Below are positions 43,538 through 51,808 of a stretch of 64,000 nt of DNA, piece after piece. The notes beneath the pieces were generated by a model. The model saw only the letters and a list, made by a program, of their open reading frames with translations, made no database searches and was not told where the DNA came from. Made by a program: the position numbers and the translations under genes. Source of the DNA: Chryseobacterium edaphi (GTDB lineage: Bacteria > Bacteroidota > Bacteroidia > Flavobacteriales > Weeksellaceae); the NCBI RefSeq assembly GCF_025628985.1, contig NZ_JAOTEM010000005.1:248001-312000 (forward strand). The letters run 5' to 3'. Numbering within the stretch: the stretch's first letter is position 1; each line of letters opens with the position of its first letter.

Positions 43538-44167
43538 TTACATTTTTTTAATCAACTGGCTGAATTCGCTGAGTATCATTGCCGTTGCGCCCCAAATGAT
43601 ATATCCGTTGAAATTGATCACAGGAACTTCTTTTCCGCCTGCACCAGGCAATGCCATTATTTCAGGGGAATCAGGAAGATTGAGAAATGATGTGATCGGA
43701 AATTCAATCACTTCTACGGCTTCACTTTCCTGAAGGATAAATTCAGGATTTCTTCTGGAATAAGAGATATACGGATAAACATAAAAATTACTAGGTGGAA
43801 TGTAGATTGGCGACATCTCACGAATAATTCTGACGTAAGGTTTTTCTAATCCAATCTCTTCTGATGTTTCACGCACAGCGGTTTCTGCAAAATCACGGTC
43901 GTATTCTTCGCGTTTTCCGCCGGGTAAAGATATTTGTCCACTGTGCCTGTCGCGCTCATTTTCTGTACGTTGAATGAGTGGAAAAAACCATTCATTGTCT
44001 CTCAGATACAAAACGATATTTACGGCTGCAAATTTCGGATTTTTTTCCAATATCTGCTCGTGCGTGAAAACTGCACGGTATGGTGGGGAGAAAACTCCAT
44101 GGGCATTGGCACCCGCGAGTTGGGCTTTTTTGATTTTTTGTAGTAAATCTTTTCCAAAACTTTCCAT
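43538..44167 (-). CDS. Nudix hydrolase (CoA pyrophosphatase-like)
   Basis: The 209-residue protein has a Nudix box, G-G-K-R-E-E-x6-E-x7-REx2EEIG (the region GGKREEYDRD ... TSEEIGL, about residues 98-121), preceded by the UPF0035-type RTENERDRHSGQISLPGG. This combination indicates a CoA or NAD-type diphosphatase, with Mg2+ bound by the Glu cluster. It is the last gene on the minus strand before the divergent curli locus. Confidence 0.88.
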   Translation of the reverse strand: MESFGKDLLQKIKKAQLAGANAHGVFSPPYRAVFTHEQILEKNPKFAAVNIVLYLRDNEWFFPLIQRTENERDRHSGQISLPGGKREEYDRDFAETAVRETSEEIGLEKPYVRIIREMSPIYIPPSNFYVYPYISYSRRNPEFILQESEAVEVIEFPITSFLNLPDSPEIMALPGAGGKEVPVINFNGYIIWGATAMILSEFSQLIKKM

Positions 44168-44246
44168 ATCTCAAATTTACTAATATATCTTATAAAAAGA
44201 AACAGATGACGATGTTAATTAAGTATAATTTTTAGACAAATTCCTT

Positions 44247-44263
44247 ACCGTATTTATACTGGT
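44247..44263. promoter_or_regulatory. Imperfect dyad upstream of the major curlin gene
   Basis: ACCGTATTTATACTGGT is an imperfect inverted repeat of the CCGTA-N4-TACGG type, also present before the curli-linked LuxR gene (51556-51569). It is a candidate regulator site. Confidence 0.35.
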
Positions 44264-44381
44264 TGTTTAGGTAACTGATCCTAATGATACCACAATACCA
44301 GAAACAGTTACGATTTGAACTGTATCTGATGATATTTGAAATTTACCCTTTTTTGATGGTTTTTAGGGATAACGAGAGTTC

Positions 44382-44389
44382 TACATTTG
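44382..44389 (+). promoter_or_regulatory. -7 promoter element of the curli operon
   Basis: TACATTTG (TAnnTTTG) sits 27 nt before the curlin start codon. The -33 region is only GTTT, so regulation by an activator is plausible. Confidence 0.5.
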
Positions 44390-44415
44390 TATCATTAACC
44401 AATAAAAATTTTACC

Positions 44416-45930
44416 ATGAAAAAATTAGTAACAGGAGCATTTGTTGTTTTATCAGCAAGTTTCGCTTATGCGCAAAACAGTGACAATACTGTAAATCAGA
44501 CGGGAACCAGTAATACTACTGCAGTCACCCAACTCGGACTTCAGTCTTACGGTAACGAAAACGTTTCTAATCAAACAGGTACTGCAAACTCAGTGAATGT
44601 ATATCAAAGAAGTAACAGCGCCCGTAACAAAGCAGAAACTACTCAGAACGGAACATTGAACGTAGCTAGCGTATCACAGGGACAAGGTTTTTCTGCAGGT
44701 GGAGTAGAAGTTGTTCAGGATCAGGATGGTTTTAGAAACCGTGCAACTGCAACACAGCAATTCTCTTACGGGTCTAAAATGAACCAAACTCAGGAAGGAG
44801 TTCTAAACACTGCTACTGCTACTCAAGGTGGAGGAGACGTGAGATCAAATATTTCTCAAAATCAGGATGGTAATTTTAATACTGCTACAGCTTCTCAAAG
44901 CCAGGTAGGATATACTCGTCCAAGTGGAGTTTTTAGCACAGCAAATGATATCAGCCAAATTCAGGAAGGTAATGCAAATACTGCTACCGCTACCCAAGTC
45001 GGATATCTTAGTGAATTGGATCAGGATCAGGACGGAACCGCAAACAGCGCTACTTCTACTCAGACTGGGCCTAGACACAAAACTACTCAAAACCAGGATG
45101 GAAATGTAAATATTGCTTCAAGCACACAGACTGGAACTCATCAAACATCATCTCAAAATCAAGATGGAAACTTAAACCGTGCTACTTCTACACAATCTGG
45201 AAATGACCATTCTTCATCACAGTCTCAGGATGGAAATCTAAACCGTGCAACTTCCACACAATCTGGAGGTTCTTCTTGGTTGGTACAATCTCAGACAGGA
45301 AACAGCAACGTTGGTTCTGTAAACCAATCTGGAGGAACCTACAACGGAGCAATGCAAATTCAAAGCAGTAATAATAACAATGCATCAATCGATCAGGTAG
45401 GAAGCAGTAACGGAGCCGGACAATACCAAACAGGTTTGAGAAACAGAGCAGAAACTGATCAAACCGGAAATAATAACTTAGCAGATACTAATTCTAACGG
45501 TAATGATAACGAAGGCTACATCGTTCAAAACAACAACTACAATAAGGCCGAAATCGATCAGATCGGAAATGATAACTACGCAAGCGGAACACAAAGTGGA
45601 ACTTCTAGCAGCGCAGCCAACAGCAACAGTATCAAAATGTACCAAGATGGTAACGACAACAGTTCAACAGGTGTACAATCCGGAGGAAGAAGCAATAGTT
45701 TAGTTTCAAACCAATACGGAAACATGAATTTACTAGATAGTGAGCAAATCGGTAACAGCAACACAGCTACAGTTAATCAAGGTTCATCTTCTATGGATGC
45801 AAACAATAATGAAGCATTCGTAATGCAAAACGGTACAAGCAATACTCTTACTTTAAACCAAATGTCAAGCGGAAATACTCATACATCTACCCAAATGGGA
45901 AGCGGAAACACAATTACTGTAAATCAATAA
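44416..45930 (+). CDS. Large curlin-repeat protein (CsgA-like major amyloid subunit)
   Basis: The 504-residue secreted protein has a signal peptide (1-20, ending AYAQ) and then about 20 imperfect curlin repeats of Q-x-x-G-N-x-N-x-A-x-x-x-Q, for example QNQDGNLNRATSTQSG, spaced 19-25 residues apart. It is over three times longer than E. coli CsgA (151 residues, five repeats). The sequence is rich in Gln, Asn, Ser, Thr and Gly and almost free of Cys and Pro, as expected for a beta-solenoid amyloid. Repeats 8-11 are most uniform, a sign of recent duplication. I set the start at MKKLVTGAF to give a clean signal peptide. Confidence 0.9.
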   Translation: MKKLVTGAFVVLSASFAYAQNSDNTVNQTGTSNTTAVTQLGLQSYGNENVSNQTGTANSVNVYQRSNSARNKAETTQNGTLNVASVSQGQGFSAGGVEVVQDQDGFRNRATATQQFSYGSKMNQTQEGVLNTATATQGGGDVRSNISQNQDGNFNTATASQSQVGYTRPSGVFSTANDISQIQEGNANTATATQVGYLSELDQDQDGTANSATSTQTGPRHKTTQNQDGNVNIASSTQTGTHQTSSQNQDGNLNRATSTQSGNDHSSSQSQDGNLNRATSTQSGGSSWLVQSQTGNSNVGSVNQSGGTYNGAMQIQSSNNNNASIDQVGSSNGAGQYQTGLRNRAETDQTGNNNLADTNSNGNDNEGYIVQNNNYNKAEIDQIGNDNYASGTQSGTSSSAANSNSIKMYQDGNDNSSTGVQSGGRSNSLVSNQYGNMNLLDSEQIGNSNTATVNQGSSSMDANNNEAFVMQNGTSNTLTLNQMSSGNTHTSTQMGSGNTITVNQ

Positions 45931-45959
45931 TTCGTAAAAAACAATTCTTTTAAACATAG

Positions 45960-45992
45960 TGTATAGGAGAGTAAATTTCCTATACATTATTT
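45960..45992 (+). terminator. Hairpin after the major curlin gene
   Basis: TGTATAGGA/TCCTATACA with an 8- to 9-nt loop is followed by TTATTTT. It may end most transcripts from the major subunit gene. Confidence 0.55.
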
Positions 45993-46098
45993 TAAAAAAA
46001 ACTAACGGCTAAGCATAGAAAACCTGTTGAAGCCAGATTTTCAAAGTAATAAAACCGTTATTTACAACGAACATTAATTTTTCATATTTATACATTTA

Positions 46099-46125
46099 GG
46101 AGAGACTTCGGTTTCTCCTTTTTTG
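46099..46125 (+). terminator. Strong UUCG-tetraloop terminator in the curli locus
   Basis: GGAGAGAC-TTCG-GTTTCTCC is an 8-bp stem capped by UUCG, followed by six T residues, a strong intrinsic terminator between the major and minor curlin genes. Confidence 0.8.
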
Positions 46126-46139
46126 GCTAAAATAATTCT

Positions 46140-46223
46140 CCGTAGAAACACGGTAGTGTATAACGGCAAACCGTGATTTTCATTTCATCACCGTTTAACG
46201 TGTTTTGTATAGCACGGTATTCC
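46140..46223. promoter_or_regulatory. Cluster of CCGT/ACGG dyads before the minor curlin gene
   Basis: CCGTAGAAACACGG (46140-46153), ACGGCAAACCGT (about 46163) and ACCGTTTAACGTG, GCACGGTAT further right form several overlapping short inverted repeats. They resemble the dyad upstream of the LuxR gene at 51556. Confidence 0.4.
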
Positions 46224-46245
46224 ATTACCTTTAAAAAAAATAAAA

Positions 46246-46659
46246 ATGAAAACCTTTGAAAAAATATTTATTACCCTTGTACTTCTTTCAACGATGTTGG
46301 CGAAGTCACAACAGGTAGACTGGAATCGTATCAACAGTGAAACAGCAATTAATATAATCAATGCACAAAATACAGATCCGTCATTACAGACTTCTTCAGT
46401 TTCACAGGTGGTACAAATTGGAGATTTAAACAACGCAGATCTGCGGATCAATTCGAAGACCAACATTATGGTGCAGCAATTTGGTGATCAAAACAGTATT
46501 TATTTTAATAATGCATTTTCGTCAAAAGAAGCCAAAACTGCAATTACCACACAAGGAGACAATAATATTGTAGACATTACAGGCACCAACAGTATTTCTG
46601 ACAAAATGCATCTAAATGTACAAGGCGATAATATGGCGGTCTTTATGCGAAATTATTAA
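46246..46659 (+). CDS. Minor curlin-repeat protein (CsgB-like)
   Basis: The 137-residue secreted protein has a signal peptide (about 1-21) and a few degenerate curlin repeats (VVQIGDLNNADLRIN, VQQFGDQNSIYF, TQGDNNIVDITG), with N/Q and G spaced as in curlin units. It is likely the nucleator or a minor subunit tied to CsgA, but function rests on family similarity. It is separated from the major curlin gene by two terminator-like hairpins and followed closely by csgE. Confidence 0.72.
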   Translation: MKTFEKIFITLVLLSTMLAKSQQVDWNRINSETAINIINAQNTDPSLQTSSVSQVVQIGDLNNADLRINSKTNIMVQQFGDQNSIYFNNAFSSKEAKTAITTQGDNNIVDITGTNSISDKMHLNVQGDNMAVFMRNY

Positions 46660-46669
46660 ACTGGCAATT

Positions 46670-47395
46670 ATGAAAAATTTCGTACTTTATAACTTTCTTT
46701 TTGTTTTCTTATCTGTTTTTATTTACGGACAGGAAGACAAAAAAATAGTTGCAAAAATTGAGAAAGAAGCCATAGAAAAGCAGTTGAAAATTAAAGCATT
46801 AGTCAATAATAATACTTCTACCTATCAGGAACTGAATTATCTTTTGATTTCTATTAAAAAAGGAGCAGGCGGAAATCTTTCCAATAATAAGCAGAGCGGA
46901 AAATTTTCAATAAATCCGAATGAAAGCAAATCTTTGTCGGAAATGAGTGTGAATCTGGAAAAGGGTGATGCCTTAAAAGCATTCTTATACATTCGGGATG
47001 AAGAGACACAAAAACTCATCGCCAAAGACAGTCTAGAGATCAACCAGGATTTTTTTAAGAAAACAGTAAGTATCATAGAAAAAGAAGAAGCCTTCGAACT
47101 CAGCGGATTGACGATTGACGATACCAAAAGCAAAGTCGGAAAAGATTTTTATGATTTATTTTATATTCAGTATAATCAGATTCCGGACAAAAGCAATTCA
47201 GCGATTACGATTACAGAACTTCCTGCGAGAGGAACGAGCGGTCAGATCAATATTCAGATTGATGATAAAGTGATCTATAGTTTTATGACCAATCCCAGTG
47301 AAGATTATTTGAAAGAACAACTTGATTTTACACTCAGATATATTAAAGATTTCAACTCCCGAAAGAATCTTATTAAAAACGAATTCATTTACTAA
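46670..47395 (+). CDS. csgE: CsgE curli assembly factor with an N-terminal CsgH-like domain
   Basis: The 241-residue exported protein is about twice the length of E. coli CsgE. Residues 143-230 match CsgE (ELSGLTIDDTKSKVGKDFYDLFY ... AITITELPARGTSGQINIQID). Residues 50-125 (LNYLLISIKKGAGG, QSGKFSINPNESKSLSEMSV, ALKAFLYIRDEETQKLIAKDS) follow the beta-sandwich pattern of the CsgH chaperone. The fusion would combine an amyloid inhibitor with the secretion plug. The CsgH likeness is my inference from pattern. I chose the ATG at MKNFVLYNF, 10 nt after the previous stop. Confidence 0.8.
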   Translation: MKNFVLYNFLFVFLSVFIYGQEDKKIVAKIEKEAIEKQLKIKALVNNNTSTYQELNYLLISIKKGAGGNLSNNKQSGKFSINPNESKSLSEMSVNLEKGDALKAFLYIRDEETQKLIAKDSLEINQDFFKKTVSIIEKEEAFELSGLTIDDTKSKVGKDFYDLFYIQYNQIPDKSNSAITITELPARGTSGQINIQIDDKVIYSFMTNPSEDYLKEQLDFTLRYIKDFNSRKNLIKNEFIY

Positions 47396-47406
47396 AACTA
47401 ATTACC

Positions 47407-47814
47407 ATGAAGACTCTTTTAATAACAACCCTCTTTTTTTTAGGATTTTTTCAGGCTAAATCTCAACAGCTTGTCTACAAACCGATCAATCCTGCTTTTG
47501 GAGGTGACACCTTCAATTATCAATGGCTGCTAAGTTCTGCAAGTGCCCAAAATCAGTTTGATAACAAAGACGGAAGCAATCTTACGGGAAATTCCGGTTC
47601 ATTGAGCAATTTCACAGACAGTCTGAACCGACAAGTTTTAAGTGAGCTTTCGAGGAAATTATTTCAGGATCAGTTTGGTTCGGGAGGTGTACAAGCCGGA
47701 AATTATATGTTTGGCTCCCTCTATCTTCAGATTACCAATACTGCTCAGGGAATGATGATCAGTATTTTGGATACCAATACAGGAGAGCAATCCGAGATTG
47801 TAGTTCCGAAATAA
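47407..47814 (+). CDS. csgF: CsgF curli assembly protein
   Basis: The 135-residue exported protein has a signal peptide (about 1-20) and the CsgF signature QLVYKPINPAFGGDTFNYQWLLSSASAQNQF directly after it. In E. coli this segment inserts into the CsgG pore and forms a second constriction. The remaining sequence (PQVLSELSRKLF, GGVQAGNYMFGSLYLQIT) is of the same kind. It lies between csgE and csgG in operon order. Confidence 0.93.
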   Translation: MKTLLITTLFFLGFFQAKSQQLVYKPINPAFGGDTFNYQWLLSSASAQNQFDNKDGSNLTGNSGSLSNFTDSLNRQVLSELSRKLFQDQFGSGGVQAGNYMFGSLYLQITNTAQGMMISILDTNTGEQSEIVVPK

Positions 47815-47839
47815 AAAAAACTAATAAAAGAAACTAAAC

Positions 47840-49207
47840 ATGAGATTTTTTACTACTATCAGAATTTTTTTCTGGATACTCTTTGCGTATGTACTGCAAT
47901 CTTGTGGTACAGCAATGAGTTTTACTTCGAATAAAGAAGTATCAACGATGGGAGAAATCACTTCTCACACAGCAGAACTGAGAAATTTACCTCTACCTAA
48001 AGAAAAAGTGGTAGTTGGTGTGTATAAATTCAGGGATCAGACCGGGCAATATAAACCTTCTGAAAACGGAGCCAACTGGAGTACCGCAGTGCCACAGGGA
48101 ACAACAACCATTCTTATTAAAGCCTTGGAAGACAGCAGATGGTTTACACCGATCGAAAGAGAAAATATTGCCAATCTTCTCAACGAGAGACAGATCATCC
48201 GATCTACAAGACAAGAATATTTAAAGGATGTTGACAAAAACAGTCAGGCTTTACCTCCTTTATTATACGCTGGAATGCTTTTAGAAGGTGGAGTGATTTC
48301 ATATGACAGCAACGTCATGACCGGCGGAATTGGAGCAAGATATTTCGGAATTGGAGCTTCATCACAATACAGACAAGACAGAATTACCATTTACCTTCGT
48401 GCAGTTTCTACTTTAAATGGTGAAATTTTAAAAACAGTTTATGTTTCTAAAACTATTTTATCTACAAGTATCAACGGAAGTTTCTTTAAATATATTGATA
48501 CAGAAAGATTAATGGAAGCTGAGGTTGGCTTTACACAAAATGAGCCTATTCAGCTTGCGGTAACAGATGCTATAGAAAAAGCTGTTAAATCATTGATCAT
48601 TGAAGGTATAAAAGATAAAATCTGGGGGAAATCTTTGGGAGATCTTGCAGATTATCAAAAACTCGTTGATGATTATGATCTAGAAACCAAAAAAAATTCA
48701 GACAGACAGATTGGAAATATTTATCCGACTGCAGAAAGATCAAAATTTTCGATTTTTGGGCAGGTAGAAACCAATCAGGTGAGAAATGATTATGTAAATC
48801 CCGTTGCTCAGTTTGGATTGAAGGGCGGAATCAAATATTTTTTCGATAAAAATTTCAACATTGAACTTAGTGCTGCTGCGTACAGATTTGAAAATGAAAA
48901 TATTTTAAGACGTACATTCATTTCTCCCGAGCTCAATTTAGAATACTTTATGTTACCGAAATACAAATTTTCACCATTTATTTATGCAGGAGTAGGCGCC
49001 ATGTTTTCGACAGAACCTCTGAGATACAAAGCTCAATTTGGTGGCGGCTTCGAGTATTTGGCATTCAAAAATTTAGGAGTAAGAATATCTTCCCAATATG
49101 ATTTGGGATTCAGTGACGACTGGGATCTCTTAATTAACGGAAAAAGAACTGATCACGCTTTGAGATTCGGATTGGGTCTTAATTTATATTTAGGCAATAA
49201 AAAATAA
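47840..49207 (+). CDS. csgG: CsgG outer-membrane secretion channel with a C-terminal barrel-like extension
   Basis: A 455-residue lipoprotein (lipobox LQSC, Cys22), much longer than E. coli CsgG (277 residues). Residues about 55-270 contain the CsgG domain (VVVGVYKFRDQTGQYKPSENGANWSTAVPQGTTTILIKALEDSRWFTPIERENIANLLNERQIIR). Residues 300-455 show alternating strands with aromatic ends typical of a small OmpA/OmpW-like beta-barrel (GGIKYFFDKNFNIELSAAAYRF ... FGLGLNLYLG). The extension is an inference from sequence pattern; no coiled linker is seen. Confidence 0.9.
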   Translation: MRFFTTIRIFFWILFAYVLQSCGTAMSFTSNKEVSTMGEITSHTAELRNLPLPKEKVVVGVYKFRDQTGQYKPSENGANWSTAVPQGTTTILIKALEDSRWFTPIERENIANLLNERQIIRSTRQEYLKDVDKNSQALPPLLYAGMLLEGGVISYDSNVMTGGIGARYFGIGASSQYRQDRITIYLRAVSTLNGEILKTVYVSKTILSTSINGSFFKYIDTERLMEAEVGFTQNEPIQLAVTDAIEKAVKSLIIEGIKDKIWGKSLGDLADYQKLVDDYDLETKKNSDRQIGNIYPTAERSKFSIFGQVETNQVRNDYVNPVAQFGLKGGIKYFFDKNFNIELSAAAYRFENENILRRTFISPELNLEYFMLPKYKFSPFIYAGVGAMFSTEPLRYKAQFGGGFEYLAFKNLGVRISSQYDLGFSDDWDLLINGKRTDHALRFGLGLNLYLGNKK

Positions 49208-49212
49208 AAACT

Positions 49213-50718
49213 ATGAAAGCTTACATTAATATATTGATTCTTTTGATTACCTTTTTTTCCTTCACCTCGTGTAGCGAAGAATTGGTAGATCAGGCGCAAA
49301 CCGGGGTTTTGCGTGGAAAAGTTGTGAAAAAAGGAACAAATCAACCGATTGTAAACGCAAAGGTTTTCACTACACCAAGTACGCAGACTACTTTTAGCGA
49401 TAAAGACGGAATGTTTGAAATAAAAGATATTCCTGCAGGAAATTATTCTGTAAAAGCCGAATTGTCGGGTTATATTTCGAGTTTTCAGGCGGTAAATATT
49501 CAAAATGAAAATCAGGTTGTTACCATTGTTTTTGAAATGGACGATGACGATTCTTTAAATTCACCACCTTCTGCACCAACACTATTGAGTCCAATCGACA
49601 ATGCAGTTAATCAACCTTTAAGTGTACAGTTGAGTTGGAATGCGACTGATCCTGATAAAACCGACAGTCTAACTTACAAATTGACCGTAAAAAATAATAT
49701 CAATACAAATATTATTCAGGTAAATGATTTGAAAGTAAAAACTTATACGTTATCAAACTTACAGTTTGGTGTGAGCTACTTTTGGCAAATTTCTGTTTCA
49801 GACGGTATTCATTCTGATGTTTTGAGTCCTGTATTTAAATTTACTACAAGTACAACTCCTGCAAACCGTTATCATTATGTGAGAAAACAGAACGGAAATT
49901 TTATAATTATGTCAAGCGACGTTCAGGGAAATAGCTTTCAACTTACGAATGTTTCAAACAGCAGTTGGCGACCAAGAAAAAATAATAACGCAGGATTGAT
50001 TGCTTTTTTGCGAAATGATGCAGGTGGAAGTCATATTTTCACAGCAAATCCGGATGGTTCCAATATTTTTAAAGTAACTCAGATTCCCGTTGCAGGATTT
50101 AACCAGGATGAATTAGATTTCTCATGGAATACATCAGGAAGTGCATTTCTTTATTCAAATTTTGATAAGCTTTATAAAATTAATAAAGACGGAACAGGTC
50201 AGCAATTAATTTATACAACTCCGGACGGAAGTCTGATTTCGGAAGTAGACTGGAGTTACGATAATTCTAAAATCGCTGTAAAAACCAATAACTTTAGCGG
50301 TTACAATACCAAAATCTTCATCATTGATATGTTGGGCAATGTTCTGCAAAATGTTTTTTCAGCATCAACAGGCGCGACGGGCGGACTCAATTTCTCAATC
50401 GATGGTCAGAAACTTCTTTATACACATGATGTTTCGGGTTATCAGGATTCCAACTACAGACAGCTAGATTCTCATATATTTATTTATAATCTTGTCAATA
50501 ATACGATGATCGATGCTTCGTTACAAAGTGACAAGCCAATCGGGACCAATGATCTCGATCCAAGGTTTTCACCAAACAATTCACAGATTATTATGGTGAA
50601 TACAAGCAACGATAATGTTTCTCAAAAAAATATTATGGCAATCGATCTGAATAACACCGGAGTAGATTTTACCAGAGCAATTTTATTTTCCAACGGAGAA
50701 ATGCCGGATTTTGAATAA
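49213..50718 (+). CDS. Surface lipoprotein with CarboxypepD_reg, FnIII and TolB-like propeller domains
   Basis: The 501-residue lipoprotein (lipobox TSC, Cys20) begins 5 nt after csgG. Domains in order are a carboxypeptidase-regulatory-like beta-sandwich (about 30-110: GVLRGKVVKKGTNQPIVNAKV), an FnIII-like domain (about 115-215: PPSAPTLLSPIDNAVNQPLSVQLSWNATDPD) and a TolB/PD40-like propeller (about 220-500, with repeated DGSNIFKVTQ and SYDNSKIAV motifs). It is not part of E. coli curli loci. It could anchor or organise fibres on the cell surface. Confidence 0.8.
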   Translation: MKAYINILILLITFFSFTSCSEELVDQAQTGVLRGKVVKKGTNQPIVNAKVFTTPSTQTTFSDKDGMFEIKDIPAGNYSVKAELSGYISSFQAVNIQNENQVVTIVFEMDDDDSLNSPPSAPTLLSPIDNAVNQPLSVQLSWNATDPDKTDSLTYKLTVKNNINTNIIQVNDLKVKTYTLSNLQFGVSYFWQISVSDGIHSDVLSPVFKFTTSTTPANRYHYVRKQNGNFIIMSSDVQGNSFQLTNVSNSSWRPRKNNNAGLIAFLRNDAGGSHIFTANPDGSNIFKVTQIPVAGFNQDELDFSWNTSGSAFLYSNFDKLYKINKDGTGQQLIYTTPDGSLISEVDWSYDNSKIAVKTNNFSGYNTKIFIIDMLGNVLQNVFSASTGATGGLNFSIDGQKLLYTHDVSGYQDSNYRQLDSHIFIYNLVNNTMIDASLQSDKPIGTNDLDPRFSPNNSQIIMVNTSNDNVSQKNIMAIDLNNTGVDFTRAILFSNGEMPDFE

Positions 50719-50743
50719 ATTTTAAAAATGAATATTGCAAAAA

Positions 50744-50779
50744 AAAATCAAAACCCGATCAGGGTTTTGATTTTTTTTA
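50744..50779. terminator. Bidirectional terminator at the end of the curli operon
   Basis: A 12-bp stem AAATCAAAACCC/GGGTTTTGATTT with loop GATCA and a run of T residues lies between convergent genes. Confidence 0.9.
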
Positions 50780-50797
50780 TTTTTAGGAAATCTGTTT

Positions 50798-51445
50798 TTA
50801 GCTGAAGATATTATTTTCCATTGCATATTTTACTACACCCACTGAGTTTTTTACATTGAGTTTCATCAAAATTCTTTTTCTGTGCGTTTCTACGGTATTG
50901 ATGCTGATGAAAAGTTTTTCTCCAATATCTTTACTGCTGTGACCGTCGCAAATCAGACGAAGAATTTCCAGTTCTCTTCTTGTCAGTGGCTCTTTGATGT
51001 TCGGACTTTGTTTTTCCTGTTCGCTACTGATGAAGTTGATCATCATTTTTTTTGCATGCTCGCAGATGTAGATTTCATTCAGGGAAAGTGCGTGAACAGA
51101 TTTTATAAATTCATCATAGTTGCTGTTTTTATCAAGATAGCTTTTGATGCCTTTATTAAATAATTTGCGGATCACAATCACATCATAAGAATTACCAATT
51201 ACGATGATTCTTACTTTACTGTCTTGCGAAATAATTGTTTCTAAACATTTATAAAGATCGCTTAGCAATAAAATATTTGAACTGATCATTAAAAATTGTG
51301 GGGAATTGTCTCTAACATGATTATATAAATCTTCACAAGTGTTAAAAACGTCTACGGAACTAAAAATTTTATCTTGTATAAGTAATTTAGAGAGACCTTC
51401 CGTGTACAGAAGCGGCTCATCAAGAATTGCTAAATTTGGTTTCAT
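50798..51445 (-). CDS. LuxR-type regulator with a degenerate receiver domain
   Basis: The 215-residue protein has an N-terminal receiver-like domain (about 1-125) and a C-terminal LuxR HTH (about 150-210: LTRRELEILRLICDGHSSKDIGEKLFISINTVETHRKRI). The expected phosphorylated Asp is replaced by Ser55 (PQFLMIS), although Lys106 and the first acidic residue are kept, so phosphorylation control is probably lost. It is convergent with the curli operon and encoded just past its terminator, as CsgD is near csg genes. It may be the curli regulator. Confidence 0.85.
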   Translation of the reverse strand: MKPNLAILDEPLLYTEGLSKLLIQDKIFSSVDVFNTCEDLYNHVRDNSPQFLMISSNILLLSDLYKCLETIISQDSKVRIIVIGNSYDVIVIRKLFNKGIKSYLDKNSNYDEFIKSVHALSLNEIYICEHAKKMMINFISSEQEKQSPNIKEPLTRRELEILRLICDGHSSKDIGEKLFISINTVETHRKRILMKLNVKNSVGVVKYAMENNIFS

Positions 51446-51767
51446 CGGTTTCTAGTTTTCAGTATATAAATATACAACAAAATATGGGTATTTGCAGTGA
51501 AAAAACGTAAATTTTTACCGAAAAATGCAATATAAACGAAGTTATTTTGTTTTTTCCGTAATTATACGGTATCAAAATCAAGCATTTGTGATTTATATAT
51601 TCTAAATAATATTTTGCTTGATACTAAACCTAATATTAGTGCGGTATCACGGAGATATTCATAGTAATTAATATTTCAGGTAGGGATTTATTATTTTGAA
51701 TATTCAGTAAAATTTAATAAATAATTCTTCCAGGAATAAATTAAATTAATAATGTGTTTTTGAATAA
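51446..51767. other. Intergenic region upstream of the curli-linked regulator
   Basis: No protein or RNA gene is seen. The stretch is AT-rich with several short inverted repeats (51556-51569, ATCAAGCA with TGCTTGAT, CGGTATCACGG) and probably holds the promoter and operators of the LuxR gene. Confidence 0.5.
51556..51569. promoter_or_regulatory. CCGTA-N4-TACGG dyad near the LuxR gene
   Basis: A perfect inverted repeat (CCGTAATTATACGG) in the gene's upstream region matches dyads before both curlin genes; further arms ATCAAGCA/TGCTTGAT and CGGTATCACGG follow. It may be an autoregulatory site. Confidence 0.4.
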
Positions 51768-51800
51768 AGAAAAACCTCCAGAAAATCTGAAGGTTTTGAT
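51768..51800 (-). terminator. Terminator of the RNase G gene
   Basis: AAAACCT/AGGTTTT arms with an inner CAGA/TCTG pair, then a T-run on the minus strand. Confidence 0.7.
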
Positions 51801-51808
51801 GTGTTGTC

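Noticed and set aside
44416..45930. Regular DNA repeats suggestive of a CRISPR array
   Set aside because: The repeats are coding, imperfect, in frame and rich in Gln/Asn; they are curlin units.
51446..51808. Hidden gene in the 363-nt gap before rng
   Set aside because: All frames are broken by stops and no coding pattern is seen; the palindromes look regulatory.
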